Shown in pieces: positions 11,897 through 23,261 of a stretch of DNA of 64,000 nt. Each line of letters starts with the position of its first letter. The first letter of the stretch is position 1. The notes under the pieces were generated by a model. The model ran no database searches. It was not told the DNA's origin and saw nothing but the letters and a program-made list of their open reading frames with translations. The position numbers and the translations under genes are program-made. This DNA comes from Acanthamoeba sp. SK_2022b. Its lineage: Eukaryota; Discosea; Longamoebia; Acanthamoebidae. The stretch is taken from positions 1 through 64,000 of the forward strand of contig JANDJZ010000072.1 in NCBI GenBank assembly GCA_027943245.1. The letters are read 5' to 3'.

Positions 11897-12361
11897 ACAC
11901 GCACGCACACACGCACACACGCACACACTCACACACAACACGTGTGCGCAAGTTGCTGATGTGGGCGCGTTGGTGTACCGGTACGTCGTCCTCATCAACG
12001 TGCAGTTCGGGAAGGAGGTCCTCCACGGCCTTCCACTCGCCACGGAGGACGCCCTCACAGAAAGTGGTCACGGCCTCGGACTGCAACGACGTGCGCGACT
12101 CCTTGGCTACCATGGCCGCGCTTTGGCTGCCCCCCCCCCAACCACCAAACCATCCGCCGCGGCGATGCAAGTCAGCCGTGTGCTGAAGATCTTGGTTTGC
12201 CGGCAATCCGTCGACGAAGTAGAAAGATGCTTCATCTTTTGTGGGGATAAAAAGATATACGTACTTGAGGCCCAAGTCGCAGAGTGCCTGGATAAGAAGG
12301 CGAACGTAGTCATCCCGCTTGACAAGGGGGTAGGGGGCTTGGGCAGTGCCAGCCGCAACGG
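9303..12361 (-). CDS. WDR26: WDR26-like GID/CTLH ubiquitin-ligase subunit
   Basis: Many-exon minus-strand gene. The N-terminal LisH/CTLH part reads RDDYVRLLIQALCDLGLN, then (after an intron) QSAAMVAKESRTSLQS and EQKYLELLEQGRAIDALDCL. DASELKQRANWDGVHG, YIPSSTLPPPQRLETLVLQA and a seven-bladed WD40 series follow, including HTGEVWYVQFSHNGKFLASA, CFGGVGQGFVLSGSEDNNLY and GHTGTVNSVAWNPKNPHQLA. This order is that of WDR26/Gid7, the substrate-recruiting subunit of the GID/CTLH E3 complex in cytosol and nucleus. The C-terminus has an acidic tail. Introns hold four long (GT/CA)n tracts. No ATG lies in frame upstream of RDDYV, and at about 12361 the sequence changes abruptly to a kinase glycine loop on the other strand, so the 5' end is cut. 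Confidence 0.85.
10985..11044 (+). repeat. (GT)n microsatellite in WDR26 intron
   Basis: About 30 GT units on the plus strand, in an intron of the minus-strand WDR26 gene. Confidence 0.95.
11241..11290 (+). repeat. (GT)n microsatellite in WDR26 intron
   Basis: About 25 GT units. On the minus strand the CA tract is followed within a few bases by the splice acceptor of the YIPSST exon. Confidence 0.95.
11512..11568 (+). repeat. (GT)n microsatellite in WDR26 intron
   Basis: About 28 GT units, between the CTLH exon and the DASELKQRANW exon. Confidence 0.95.
11835..11894 (+). repeat. (CA)n microsatellite in WDR26 intron
   Basis: About 30 CA units, followed by impure CA/GCA sequence to about 11940. 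Orientation is opposite to the three neighbouring tracts. Confidence 0.95.
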
Positions 12362-13557
12362 GGCGCGGGCGGCTACGGCGAGGTGCACAAGGCTGTGTGG
12401 AAGGGCACCGAGGTGGCCGTCAAGATGCTGATCTCGGAGACGGGGTCGCGCGATCTCGAGCGGAATTTCAAGGAAGAGGTGCGACCTCCCTCTTCCAACA
12501 CACATACGCGGGGAGGACTGACCGAAGGATGTGTAGGTGCGAGTGATGACGGCTTTGAGGCATCCCAACGTGGTCCTGTTCATGGCGGCGTGCACCAAGG
12601 CGCCCAAGATGTGCATCGTCATGGAATACATGGCTCTCGGCTCCCTCTATGACGTACAAGATGCCGCCACAACCCTGTCCCGACTCCCATCGCTAACTCC
12701 GTTTCGTGTACATCGTCGATTGTGGTTGTGGTGGGGGCAGTTGCTGCACAACGAACTCATTCCGGACATTCCGTTCGCATTGCGCAACAAGATGGCCTAC
12801 CAGGCCGCCAAGGGCATGCACTTCCTCCACTCGTCGGGCATCGTACACCGCGACCTCAAGTCGCTCAACCTGCTGCTCGACGCCAAGTGGAACGTCAAGG
12901 TGTCCGACTTTGGCCTCACCAAGTTCAAGGAGGAGATGAAGCGCGAGGGCGCCAACAAGGAGATCCAAGGCAGCGTGCACTGGACCGCGCCAGAGATACT
13001 CAACGAAGCCCTCGACGTTGACTTCATGCTGACGGACGTGTACTCGTTCGGCATCATCCTGTGGGAACTCATCACTCGCCAGCAGCCCTACCTCGGTCTC
13101 AGGTACGTACACCCTACCAGCCCGCCCAGTCGCTGCCCTGAACCCACGTGTTAACTTTGCAAACATTGTGTCGAGCAGTCCCGCGGCCGTGGCCGTGGCG
13201 GTGATCAGGGACAACGTGCGCCCGCCGCTGCCCGAGGACAACGCCAGCTGCCCGCCAGAGTTCCTGGAGCTCATTGGCTCGTGCTGGCACCACGACCCGA
13301 CCATTCGCCCGTCCTTCTTGGTGCGTGTCCCCAAACCAATGATAAATGCGCAGAAAAATAAACACTAACAGACGAGCTGGTGGCAGGAGGTGACGCGGCT
13401 GAGTGCGCTGGGCGGAGAGGGTGGCACTTCTTCGCCCACCAGGACCACCACGTCGTCGTCCTCGAGCGCAGGTGGGGCTGATCGGTTCACCTCGTGGACC
13501 GTGCCCACAACCGGCTCTGCGAGCAATGCCAGCACCGGTTCGTCCAGCACTGAAGGT

Positions 13558-13580
13558 ACATCTCTCTCTCTCTCTCTCTC

Positions 13581-13642
<62 letters not shown>
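13558..13642 (+). repeat. (CT)n(GT)n compound microsatellite in receptor intron
   Basis: A CT run (13558-13581) joined to a GT run (13584-13642), just after the splice donor that ends the Ser/Thr-rich linker exon. Confidence 0.9.
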
Positions 13643-13643
<1 letters not shown>

Positions 13644-14372
13644 TTTCGTCCCGAAAGCGTTAGTCGCTCACTGTCTTTCTCTCCACGACGTATAGCACGG
13701 GTCAGCCGCTTCGGCAGCTGCAGGCGTCGCGGGAGGCGTGCGCGCACCAGAGGGCGAGATGGCCATCGTGTTCACGGACATCACGCGGGCCGCCTCGCTC
13801 TGGGAGTTCAACGCCGAGGCCATGCGTGACGCCACGCTCCTCCACAACGATCTGCTCCGGTCGCTGCTGCGCAAGCACCGCGGCTACGAGGTGGTGTTCC
13901 TGCGCGACCGCAACAGCGGAGAGGGTTCATTCTGCCTGGCCTTCCAGGACGTCACCGACGCGGTGGAGTGGTGCATGGAGGCCCAGCACGCGTTGACGCA
14001 CAAGGTCCAGTGGCCCGAAGCGCTGCTTGACCATCCGGGAGCGGCCGAGGAGTGGGCGACAGCGACGAGCGCATCGTGTTCAAGGGCCTGCGCGTGCGCA
14101 TGGGCGTACACTCGGGCCAGCCGCGCATGGTGCGCGATCCGATGACGCGGCGCGTGGAGTACATCGGGCCGGTGGTCAACGCCGCGGCGCGCATCACGGC
14201 CATGACCCACGGCGGCCAGATACTGCTGTCCGAGGCGGCCTTTGCGGAGATCCGGGAGAGCGAGATGGCCAAGGAGGCCATGAGCTCATCGCGTGTCTGG
14301 GCAAGTTCGAGATTCCCGACGCCCAGCGCGGTACCACCTCCCCCCAACAGCATCGCCATTTGATTCGCTCTC

Positions 14373-14375
14373 ACG

Positions 14376-14407
<32 letters not shown>

Positions 14408-14409
14408 GG
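14373..14409 (+). repeat. (CT)n(CA)n tract abutting a splice acceptor
   Basis: The tract runs directly into the acceptor cacag preceding the GAKLYELKPRGLEGRFFGG exon, so it may serve as the polypyrimidine region. Confidence 0.8.
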
Positions 14410-15278
14410 AGCGAAGCTGTACGAACTGAAGCCGAGAGGGCTAGAGGGCCGCTTCTTCGGGGGCATCACGCGGGCCGGCCGCCAGGACTCGGAGCAAAGC
14501 CCGTCGTCGGGCCAGAGCGGCGACGAGGCCAAAACCCCGCGCAGCGTGGGGAGATCAGCGGGCTCCGCCAGCAGCGACGGCGACGACGAGGTGCAGGCGG
14601 TGGTGGGCGAGGGCATGCGCTTCCAGGAGGACAACTTCCTCACCTCGGCCAACCTCTGCCGATGGATCATCGACTTCAACGAGATCGCTCTCGGAAAGCA
14701 GGTGGGCCTGGGGTCATACGGCGTGGTCTACCGGGGCAAGTGGAAGGGCGTCGAAGTGGCGGTGAAGCGATTCATCAAGCAGAAGCTCGACGAGCGACGC
14801 ATGCTCGAGTTCAGGGCCGAGATGGCCTTCCTGGCGGAGCTCCACCACCCCAACATCGTGCTGTTCATCGGGGCGTGCGTCAAGCGGCCCAACCTGTGCA
14901 TCGTGACCGAGTTCGTCAAGCAGGGCAGCCTGCGCGATATGCTGGCCAATACGCAGGGCGTCAAGCTCTCATGGCGCCAGCGCGTCAAGCTGCTGCGGTC
15001 GGCCGCGCTGGGCATCAACTACCTCCACTCACTCCAGCCGGTCATCGTGCACAGGGACCTCAAGCCGTCGGCATGCCGATGCCAAGAAGCGGCCAGCCAT
15101 GGAAGACGTCGTCACTCAGCTCTATGCTCGGCGGGGATGACCACGGAGCTGTGTAATAGGTGCAAATAATAAATGTGATAACAAAACCAGAAAAATCTAG
15201 GTTCGGCCTTTCTGATTTTTGGTTGGTGGTGCAGAGGCAAGAGCAGACTTTTTCAATCGAGTACAGTTAACATCATGA

Positions 15279-15349
15279 GGGACCTGGGTAGCTCAACTGG
15301 TAGTGCCGCAATTCTGTAACCACGGAGGTTGGGAGTTCGACCAGTCCCT
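15279..15349 (+). pseudogene. degenerate tRNA-like sequence
   Basis: Has an A-box-like tagctcaactggta, an anticodon-loop-like ttctgtaac and a T-loop-like agttcga, flanked by gggac at the 5' side and gtccc at the 3' side. The anticodon and T stems do not pair well, so it does not fold as a working tRNA. The spacing suggests a decayed tRNA or a tRNA-derived repeat. Confidence 0.35.
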
Positions 15350-15835
15350 TCTGTTTTGGTCCTCCGCCAGACGATTCAAAAAAGAGGGTGTAATTGTGGG
15401 AAAGGTGCTTGAGCTTTGTGTTTGTGTGGAATGGCAGAGTACCACCAACTTCACATGCACAGTGTGCAGATAGCAGGACATCAACCAGTGTGGTGCATGA
15501 ACACTGCACATGTAGGCATGTGTGGTACTGCATTAGTGACAAAACCTTCATGCACTGCCATTGCAAGGATGCAGGCCTGTACATGCATAACTGTGCCAAT
15601 ACACATTGTTTGTTCACTGTATGTGCAAAGATGGGGATGAAAGTGCATAGTGCATAGTGCAGTATGGTGTTCATGTTGATCTAAATGGTCACAAGGATGT
15701 GCATGGATGGTGGAGACAGCAATGAACATGTGACCTCTACATGTAAAAAAACAGCTTCATGGCACCCAACACTGACAACCAACTCGATGCACTTCAGCAC
15801 TAAAGCGATACCCGTGTTGATCTTTGGTTGTCCTT

Positions 15836-15843
15836 AAAAAAAA
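15836..15843 (-). terminator. Pol III terminator of tRNA-Lys
   Basis: A run of eight T on the minus strand, five bases past the tRNA 3' end. Confidence 0.8.
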
Positions 15844-15848
15844 CGTAT

Positions 15849-15921
15849 AGCCGACCGTGGGGCTCGAACCCACGACCACAAGATTAAGAGTCTTGCGCTC
15901 TACCGACTGAGCTAGGACGGC
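15849..15921 (-). tRNA. tRNA-Lys (anticodon CTT)
   Basis: 73-nt cloverleaf on the minus strand. The D arm is GCTC...GAGC. The anticodon stem CAAGA/TCTTG encloses loop CTCTTAA, giving anticodon CTT. The T arm GTGGG TTCGAGC CCCAC is perfect. The acceptor stem GCCGTCC/GGTCGGC pairs except for one U-U mismatch at the fifth pair. No intron. Confidence 0.93.
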
Positions 15922-16271
15922 CTGCAGTTCACCCGAGGGTACGTGTGGCTCAATGTTGGGGGGGACAACAGGCGCCCACTCGCCAAACAAAAAAGGGTAT
16001 TGGAGGAGAAGGGTATCGATCCCTTTACCTCTATGCTTACTCCGCTACCTCCCTATATGCTATTGTGACAATCAAATTGTGCATATTCCGCCGAACGTCA
16101 ACGCTGCGCCTTTCTGCAAGTTGTCCTAGTGCGAAACGCCGGGACGAGAAGGACGTGTCTACAGCACGTGGTGCCGGTTATGTAAATGCTTGTTCCACAG
16201 CGCGTCCATTTTTCCTTTACACCCGCCAACAAGCCACCGCACCACTCTCACAACTCGGCCGCAGTGCAGTC

Positions 16272-16941
16272 ATGCTTACCTTCAACGTCCACGCGCTTGT
16301 TCTTCTGATCGTGGCCTCCTCCATTCCCCTCTTCTCTGCTCAGGTTTGCACCTCCCGCAACTGCACCCACACCCAACCGACCAGTTGCTGACCCAACCTG
16401 TCAACCAACGCAGCTCTCAGAGCCTACGTGGGAACAGCTGAAAGATCACTATGGCCTGGCGCCTCACCCCGAGGGCGGCTTCTTCGTAGAGACCTACCTG
16501 GCGAACGGCACCATACCCGTGTCGGTACTGCCTGACCACTTTGCTGATAGCCCCTCCACCCGCCCCTACTCGACGGCCATCTACTACCTGCTGCGGACCG
16601 GAGCCAACTACACGGATCGCTCGCACTTCCACATGCTCGCCATGGATGAGGTGTGGCACTTCTACCTCGGCGGCCAACTGACCATCGTCATTCTCCACCC
16701 TACCGACGGCAGTGTCGAGGTGGTGAAGCTTGGACGCGATGTGCTCAACAACGAGACCGTCCAGTTCGTCGTGCCCGCGCAGACCTGGTTCGGCGCCTAC
16801 GCGTCGGGTGGGGACTACGCCTTCATCGGCAATACCAATGCGCCCGGCTTCGTCTACGAGGATTGGCAGCTGGGGAACAAGACACAACTCCTGCAGGAGT
16901 TCCCCGATGCTGCGGACTGGATCGAGATGCTCGCCGAGTGA
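16272..16941 (+). CDS. secreted cupin-5 (DUF985) family protein
   Basis: Two exons. The first (16272-16343) is nearly all signal peptide (MLTFNVHALVLLIVASSIPL). After a 68-base intron the second begins LSEPTWEQLKDHYGLAPHPE and contains GGFFVETY, STAIYYLLRTG, SHFHMLAMDEVWHFYLGG and WFGAYASGGDYAFIG, with EDW near the end. These are the conserved blocks of the cupin_5 family (YML079w-like), which form a double-stranded beta-helix barrel. Family members are usually cytosolic, so the signal peptide is unusual; several N-x-S/T sites fit secretion. Biochemical function of the family is not settled. Confidence 0.85.
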
Positions 16942-17067
16942 GCGCGTCGTGTTGTGCACTTTGCATGGCGTGAAGATTTGTATATAGCAGCTAGCGCAGC
17001 TCCATCCGTGGTACCGTAGCATGACATGGTTTATTTGGCTATTTACAGTAAAATATGTTCTACGGAG

Positions 17068-20000
17068 TTAGACCAAGATGTGGCGTCCGCTTTCGTGGCT
17101 GCCGCCAGCGCCTCCACCAGCCATAAGGTGGTCCAGCTGTGTGAGGATGTCGTCCATGCTCGGTCGCCGCTTAGCCTCGCCACGCCAGCACTTCTTCATG
17201 AGCTTGCTGAAGCCTGCGGGACAGTCGTTGGGAATCTGGGGGCGCTTGCCCTCGAGCACGTCGAGCGACACGCCCATGAAGTTGCGACCGGCAAAGGGCT
17301 CCTTGCGCGTCACCACCTGCCACATGACGATGCCGAACGAGAACACGTCGGCCCGCTCGTCGTACTTCTCCCCGCGCATGACCTCTGGCGCCGTCCAGCA
17401 CGGCGTGCCGCAACGCGTCATGGTGGCGTTCTCCTCCTTGATGCGCGCGAACCCAAAGTCGGCCACCTTCACGTTCCAGTTCTCGTCCACCAGCAGGTTC
17501 GACGGCTTCACGTCTCGATGCACGATGATTGGGTGAAGTGAGTGGAGGTAGTTGATGCCCAGCGCGGCCGACCGCAGCAGGCCGAGCTTTTGCTGCCAGG
17601 TAAGCTTGATGGAGTGGTCGGCAAGAATGTCCTTGAGGGAGCCCTGCTTCATGAACTCGGTCACGATGCACAGGTTGGGCTTCTTCACGCACGCCCCGAT
17701 GAAGAGCACGATGTTGGGGTGGTGGAGCTCCGACAAGAAGGCCATCTCGGCGCGGAACTCGAGCATGCGTCGCTCGTCGAGCTTCTGCTTGATGAACCGC
17801 TTCACCGCCACCTCGACGCCCTTCCACTTGCCGCGGTAGACCACGCCGTAGGAGCCGAGGCCCACTTGCTTACCCACCTGGATCTCGCCGTAGTCGATGA
17901 TCCATCGGCAGAGGTTGGCCGAGGTGAGGAAGGTGTCCTCCTTGAACATCATGCCCTCGCCCACCGCCTCCTGCAACTCGCTTCCGCCGCTGTCCACGCT
18001 CGAAATCGATCTGTCTCGTTCCTGACGCTGGTCCCCTTGACTGGCCGAGTGGTCGCTCGAGCCCCCTCCGCCACCGGCCATGCGCGTGCGAGCAGGATCG
18101 TTATTGGTGGTGACGCCACCAAAGAACCGGGCCTCGAGTCCCTCCACCTTGAGCTCGTACAGCTTCGAGCCTGTCGCCGCCCAATTGTGAGTCGGCTATC
18201 GCGCGCGCGAGCGGTCGAGAGCTGCGTACCGTTGGGAGAGTCGGGCATCTCGAACTTGCCCAGGCCCACGAACCTCCTCTGTCGGCGCGTTTCTTCGGAG
18301 TCCTTGACCTTGGCAAAGGTGGCCGCGCTCAGCACGATCTGGCCGCCGTGGGTGAGGGCCGTGATGCGCGCCGCGGCGTTGACCACCGGCCCGATGTACT
18401 CCACGCGCCGCGTCATCGGATCGCGCACCACCTTGGGCGACCCCACGTGGACGCCCATGCGCACGCGCAAGCCCTTGAACAGCACCCGGTCGTCCGTGTC
18501 GCCCCGCTCCTCCGCCGCGCCCGGGTGCTCCAGCAGCGCCTCTGGCCAGGCCGCGGTGAGCAGGGCCGTCTGCACGTCGCTGCACCAGGCGAGCGCATCG
18601 GTGGCGTGCTGGAAGGCCATGCAGAAGGAACCCTCGCCGCTGTTCCTGTCCCGCAGGAACACCACCTCGTAGCCGTGGTGCTTCTTGAGGGCATTCCTCA
18701 GCGTGTCGTTGTGGAGGAGGGTGGCGTCGCGCATGGCCGCCGCGTTGAACTCCCACAGCGACGCCGCCCGCGTGATGTCTGTGAACACGATCGTCACCTC
18801 GCCCTCGGGCGCGCGCACGGCTCCGGAGGCTGCCATTGCGTTGACCCGCAAGTGCTTGGACGACGCCTCTGACGACGACGATGAGCCGGTCGACGACGAG
18901 CCCGCCGAGGGAAGCGTCCACGAGCCGCCCATCGCTGGCGTTCTTGGATTCCCGTCCGACGACGACGAGGTCTTGGAGGTGAACGACGTGGCGCCGAGCG
19001 AGGTCGAGTCGCCGTGCATGGAGGAGAGGCGGGTCATGATCTCGAGGAAGGTGGGCCGAATGGTCGGGTCGTGGTGCCAGCAGCTCGTGATAAGCTCCTC
19101 ATACTCGACCGGCCACGCGCCCGAGGTGTTCTCTGGCATCGCTGGCCGCAGGTTGTCGCGGATGACCGACACGGCAACGGCGGCGGGGCTGAGGCCCAGG
19201 TAGGGCTGCTCGCGGGTGAGAAGCTCCCACAGGATGATGCCGAACGAGTACACGTCGGCCAGGATCAGGTCCACGTCGCCCGACTCGTTGAGCACCTCGG
19301 GCGCCGTCCAGTGCACGCTTCCACCAACGCCACCCAGGGCGCCCTTGCTCTTGACGTCCTCCTTGAACTTAGTGAGGCCAAAGTCGGACACCTTGACGTT
19401 CCACTTGGCGTCGAGCAGCAGGTTGAGCGACTTGAGGTCGCGGTGCACGATGCCCGACGAGTGGAGGAAGTGCATGCCCTTGGAGGCCTGGTAGGCCATC
19501 TTGGCCTTGAGCGCGAACGGGATCTCCGGAATGAGCTCGTTGTGCAGCAACTGCACGGTTGCAACATTGAGGGAGAGTGAGCAAGGCCGGCTGCGCGGCA
19601 AGGAGTGCAAAGTCAGTCCCTACCTCGTAGAGGGAGCCGAGGGACATGAACTCCATGACGATGCACATCTTGGGCGCCTTGGTCGACGCCGCCATGAACA
19701 GCACCACGTTCGGGTGACGCAGCGCCGTCATCACTCGCACCTGCCACGTGACATGCCGTGTGAGCCTTTGGCGCTTCACAAAGCAGGTGACCGGTCAGGC
19801 AAGAAGGAGCGGAGGCGAGGGGAGAACCTCGTCCTTGAAGCTCTTCTCCATCTCTTTGGTGATCCGATCCGAGGCCATCACCTTGACCGCTACCTCGGTG
19901 CCCTTCCACACCGCGCGGTGGACTTCGCCGAAGCCGCCGGTGCCGAGGTGCTCGCCCACGTCGAGCTCATCGTACCGGATTTCCCAGTCGTCCTTGGACT

Positions 20001-23000
20001 GCCGGCTGTGCTTCCTCCAGTACAGCGCAAGCATCACAATCATGGCCAGCAGCAATACCGCGAGCACAGCTGCCACTGGAAGCGTGACTCCTAGGTTGAG
20101 GGGTCACGCCACATGTCGATGAGTCGAATTCACCAATTGCTTCACCAAGCAACGAGTAATGTGTGGAGTCGGTACCGAGAATGACCGGAAGGTTTTCCGA
20201 CACGGAGGAGGAGGAGCTGAGATCCTCGCAATAAATGCCCGTCCGGCCGGACGAGCACACGCAGGCGCCGTTGACACAGGCCCCAGCATCGCCACACAGC
20301 TGTCCCGCCGGAGAAATGCAGCCGTGCAGCGCGCTCACCGGTTCGCCGTCGCAAGTGAACGCGCGCAGGGAGAGAAGGAACTTGGTCATGAGCGTGTCGG
20401 CGGAGGTGGCCAGCACGTAGCCCTGCCTATCGACGATTCGCTGTGCCTGGGTGGCGAACTGGGTCCAGTTGAAGAAGTCGGCCAGCGCGGACGCAGCGCC
20501 ACAGTTGCTCATGCTGGTCTGCCGATAGATGACCGACGCGAAAGTGGCCAGCGGCCAGCTTCCTGCTCCCGTTCCTGGGGAAGAGGGCAATGCTTGTGTG
20601 AGTTGCCGGACGTAAAGGAGTGAAGATTGAGGTGGGGGATAACAGCACGCACCCAATATGAGGGAGTGATAGGTGAGCTCGGTCCTGGATGCGCTGAAGT
20701 CGTCCACCGCGCTCTTCACGCTTGTAACAGACGCGGCCACCACGGACCCGTCCTGCTTCTTGATCGACGCCACGCCGAGGGTGCGGGCCTGTACATGACC
20801 GAGCGCCAACCACCGGTAAGCGTTGAGCCCTGTGCTGGTGGCGAGCACCACTAACCGATTATGGGGCGAGTGAGGTCACCTGTTGGAGCTGCTGTAGTAA
20901 CCAGATGCTGAAAGAGTACGACGTGTCCTTCACGAGAGTTGCCACGCTGTCCGAGTCGGTCGTGCTGATGGTCCGGTTCGAATCCGCCGACACAGGGTAC
21001 ACCACAGACTGGCCCACGCCGACCTATTTGCTCGATGGTGAGTTACCAGTAATCACGTGAATCGGAAGGAGAGTGTAACCTGTTCGGCAAAAGCCGTCAC
21101 GGTGGCGTTCAGCATGTAAGTGAGCAACTGAGTGAGGGCGGAGTCGCCGTCAAGCAAGACCACCACGATGGGCTTCGCGGGCAGCAACGCCGCAACAGCG
21201 TCGGAGTTGAGGCTTTTGATCTTTGGATCGTCCCAGGTTTGAATCGTGTTGAGGTAGATACCGGCGATCGTCTCATAGTCGAGGATGAGGGTCTCGTCGC
21301 CCAGCTCCGGAATGTTGTACCCTACGAGGCGTGAGCACGCCAGCGGTGAGTGCCAGCGTAAGCGCAGCTGATGAAGGAGAAAGTACCTGGAGCAATAGCC
21401 AAGGCAGCAACGGGGATGATGTCGGCATCTTCGACGAGCTCGTACCAGCCGTCAGACAGCGCGTTGATGGAAACGCCAAAGTCTTCGTTATCCTGCACCA
21501 GCAGCTGCTTGGCGACGGCCGACGTGTTTTGATAGTATTTCATGTCGGTGTCCTGGCTTGACCACGACGCCGGCCACGAGGAGAACAGCGTGAGAGGCGG
21601 GCCGACGCCAATCAGGGTCGAGGTGGGATAGGCCTGCTCGCCGTTGCACTGCACGGTGCCCAACAGTTCGAGAAGCTTCTTACGCAGGCTGATGTCCATG
21701 GGTGCCACGTAGGCTTCCTCAGCCACGACCGAGGCTCTGAATGGCAGCACGAGATTAGGAGACTGTGCAGGGGGGGGGCGTGAACGCTGACAGCTCGGTC
21801 GAGGGTAAGCATACTCGTCGTTGGTCTGAATCCAGGCCACAAATCGAAGCACCTCCTCGACCTGAGTGCAGTCAAATGAAGTCACGTTCCCATTCATGGT
21901 GAAGAAGGCCATGTAGGCCATGGGCCACGAGTCGGTGCCATTGGCGTCGAGTATGTCCACGGTGAACAGCCCTTGGTCGTAGTCGCTCAGAAAGTCTGGG
22001 TGGAGCACCACGATGAGCAAAAAAAAAGCCCACGATGGAAAGGCCGAGGGAATGCACCGGTCATCGCAGACTGGACCGAGGCTACAGAGGGCTCAACTAA
22101 TGTGCCGGCTTTGTTGATCATGTTGGCCCAGGGCACCACGCCCACCGCTTCGGGAATGCTGAGGAAGGTCATGCCATACTGGTTCGCCTACAATGAGGAG
22201 TGTTAGCACGGCACACCACACTGGCTCAAACGAGCGGAGATCAACGCACTTGTAGCCAACCGAGCCTTTGTGTGGTGGTATTTCCTGCGTCCACGGCACG
22301 CCCAGCCAGCGCGGGCGGCATTTGACCAAATTCCCGATTGGCGGCAGTCGACACGGCTTTAAAGTCGGCGCTGAAACTCTCGAGCGAAAGCTTGAACACT
22401 TCCACCAGCGAAATGGAGATGTCCTCGCCGTATCCCAGCAGGATCGAGGCGTCGGGCAGTCGGGCAGAGATGTTCTGGTTGAGGTCCAAGATGCGTTGGT
22501 CCCTCCATTGTGTGATATTGCCGGCCCAGATCAGGCCCAACGTATCCCGGTCCAGCACCTTTGCACGAGCGTGAGCTTAGCCATTTGTCCTCGCAGGCCA
22601 GCGATGTGCAAACAATAGAGAAGAAGAAGAAGAAGACCCTACCAGGTTGGTGTAATTGGTGGCATTGAAGCCGGGCAAGTTGTAGGCAACGATGAGGGCA
22701 TTTCCGACCAGCGGGAACACAGTGAGGTTTCTGGCCTCTTCGGAGTCAGATACTATGCCCCTGTCCAAGCACAAAAAGTCCTACCGGTAGAAGATCGATC
22801 GTAAATAATCGGTCATAAACGACTCCCCGATGGGCTGACAGGCAAGACGCACCACAGTGCCGGCGAGGTACGACTCTATCGAGGGGATCACGTCGGCAGA
22901 GGAGTATTGAACGCTGTACATGGAGAGGCGTGAGCAAGCGCAAGAAAGAAGCGAGGCGCGAGGCCCAGAGAATGAAGACGTACCTGACGTCGTCCCGAGT

Positions 23001-23261
23001 GAACAAGTACGATCGAGCCCATGAGCTGAAGGCCCCATATGTGCTGGAGCTGCCAGCGCCCTCGATTTGCACGCCAAAGGCAGCGCCTACTGCATGTTGG
23101 TTAACCGTTCCTTGATGAGGGCCATCGTCCTTTTATTGGGGCTCAGCACGCATGGGTGATGAAGGGTGTGTACCTGGAGTTACAGAGGCAAGGCTAAGAG
23201 CGATAAGGCCCAACAGGAGGTATGACGCCAGACGAGAACGCGCAAGTGGTAGTGTAAGCAT
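17068..23261 (-). CDS. dual solute-binding-domain / EGF / kinase / cyclase / kinase receptor (complete copy)
   Basis: Complete minus-strand gene of roughly 1700 codons. ATG at 23261 opens a signal peptide (MLTLPLARSRLASYLLLGL). PstS-like domain 1 (about 23100-21810) has GAGSSSTYGAFSSW, PLVGNALIVAYNLPGF, TLGLIWAGNITQWRDQRI and SWPMAYMAFFT. Domain 2 (about 21720-20430) has YNIPELGDE, IAGIYLNTIQTWDD and SWPLATF. An EGF-like module (about 20300-20215) and a membrane span (about 20090-20030) follow. Kinase 1 (19975-19040) has GTGGFGEV, VAVKVM, HRDLKSLNLLLD and SDFGLTKF. The class III cyclase-like domain (18820-18240) has VFTDITRAASLWEF and VVNAAARITALTHGGQI. Kinase 2 (17875-17100) has GLGSYGVVY, HRDVKPSNLLVD and ADFGFARI. 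No frame break was found, so this is the reference copy. The likely role is sensing an extracellular solute; the ligand is unknown. Confidence 0.88.

Larger units (their letters stand above)
12363..15140 (+). pseudogene. receptor 3' half: kinase - cyclase - kinase, decayed
   Basis: Starts inside a kinase glycine loop (GAGGYGEVHKAVWKGTEVAVK at 12363) with no start codon. Exons at 12363-12478, 12537-12653 and 12741-13101 onward complete a TKL kinase (HRDLKSLNLLLD, SDFGLTKF, GSVHWTAPE). A Ser/Thr-rich linker follows (13388-13554), then a class III cyclase-like domain (from about 13740; VFTDITRAASLWEF), then a second TKL kinase from about 14690 (GLGSYGVVYRGKW, VAVKRFIKQ). Damage: one-base frame losses near 14053 and 14277, and after HRDLKPS (15069) a jump, in another frame, to the C-terminal DAKKRPAMEDVVTQLYARRG and the natural stop at 15138. 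That jump removes about 130 codons, including the DFG and APE motifs. This is probably the missing half of the gene at 3407. Confidence 0.75.
15141..15848. other. AT-rich intergenic stretch
   Basis: No supported protein gene. It contains a tRNA-like segment (15279-15349) and short repeats such as gcatagtgcatagtgc near 15645-15660. A Cys/His-rich frame at 15394-15657 has no recognisable family or splice context. Confidence 0.5.

Noticed and set aside
15394..15657. Cys/His-rich small ORF
   Set aside because: Lies in AT-rich non-coding DNA, shows no regular zinc-finger spacing, no splice context and no upstream signals.
17542..18672. 376-codon plus-strand ORF
   Set aside because: Antisense of receptor kinase 2 and cyclase; the minus strand has clear kinase motifs and splice sites.
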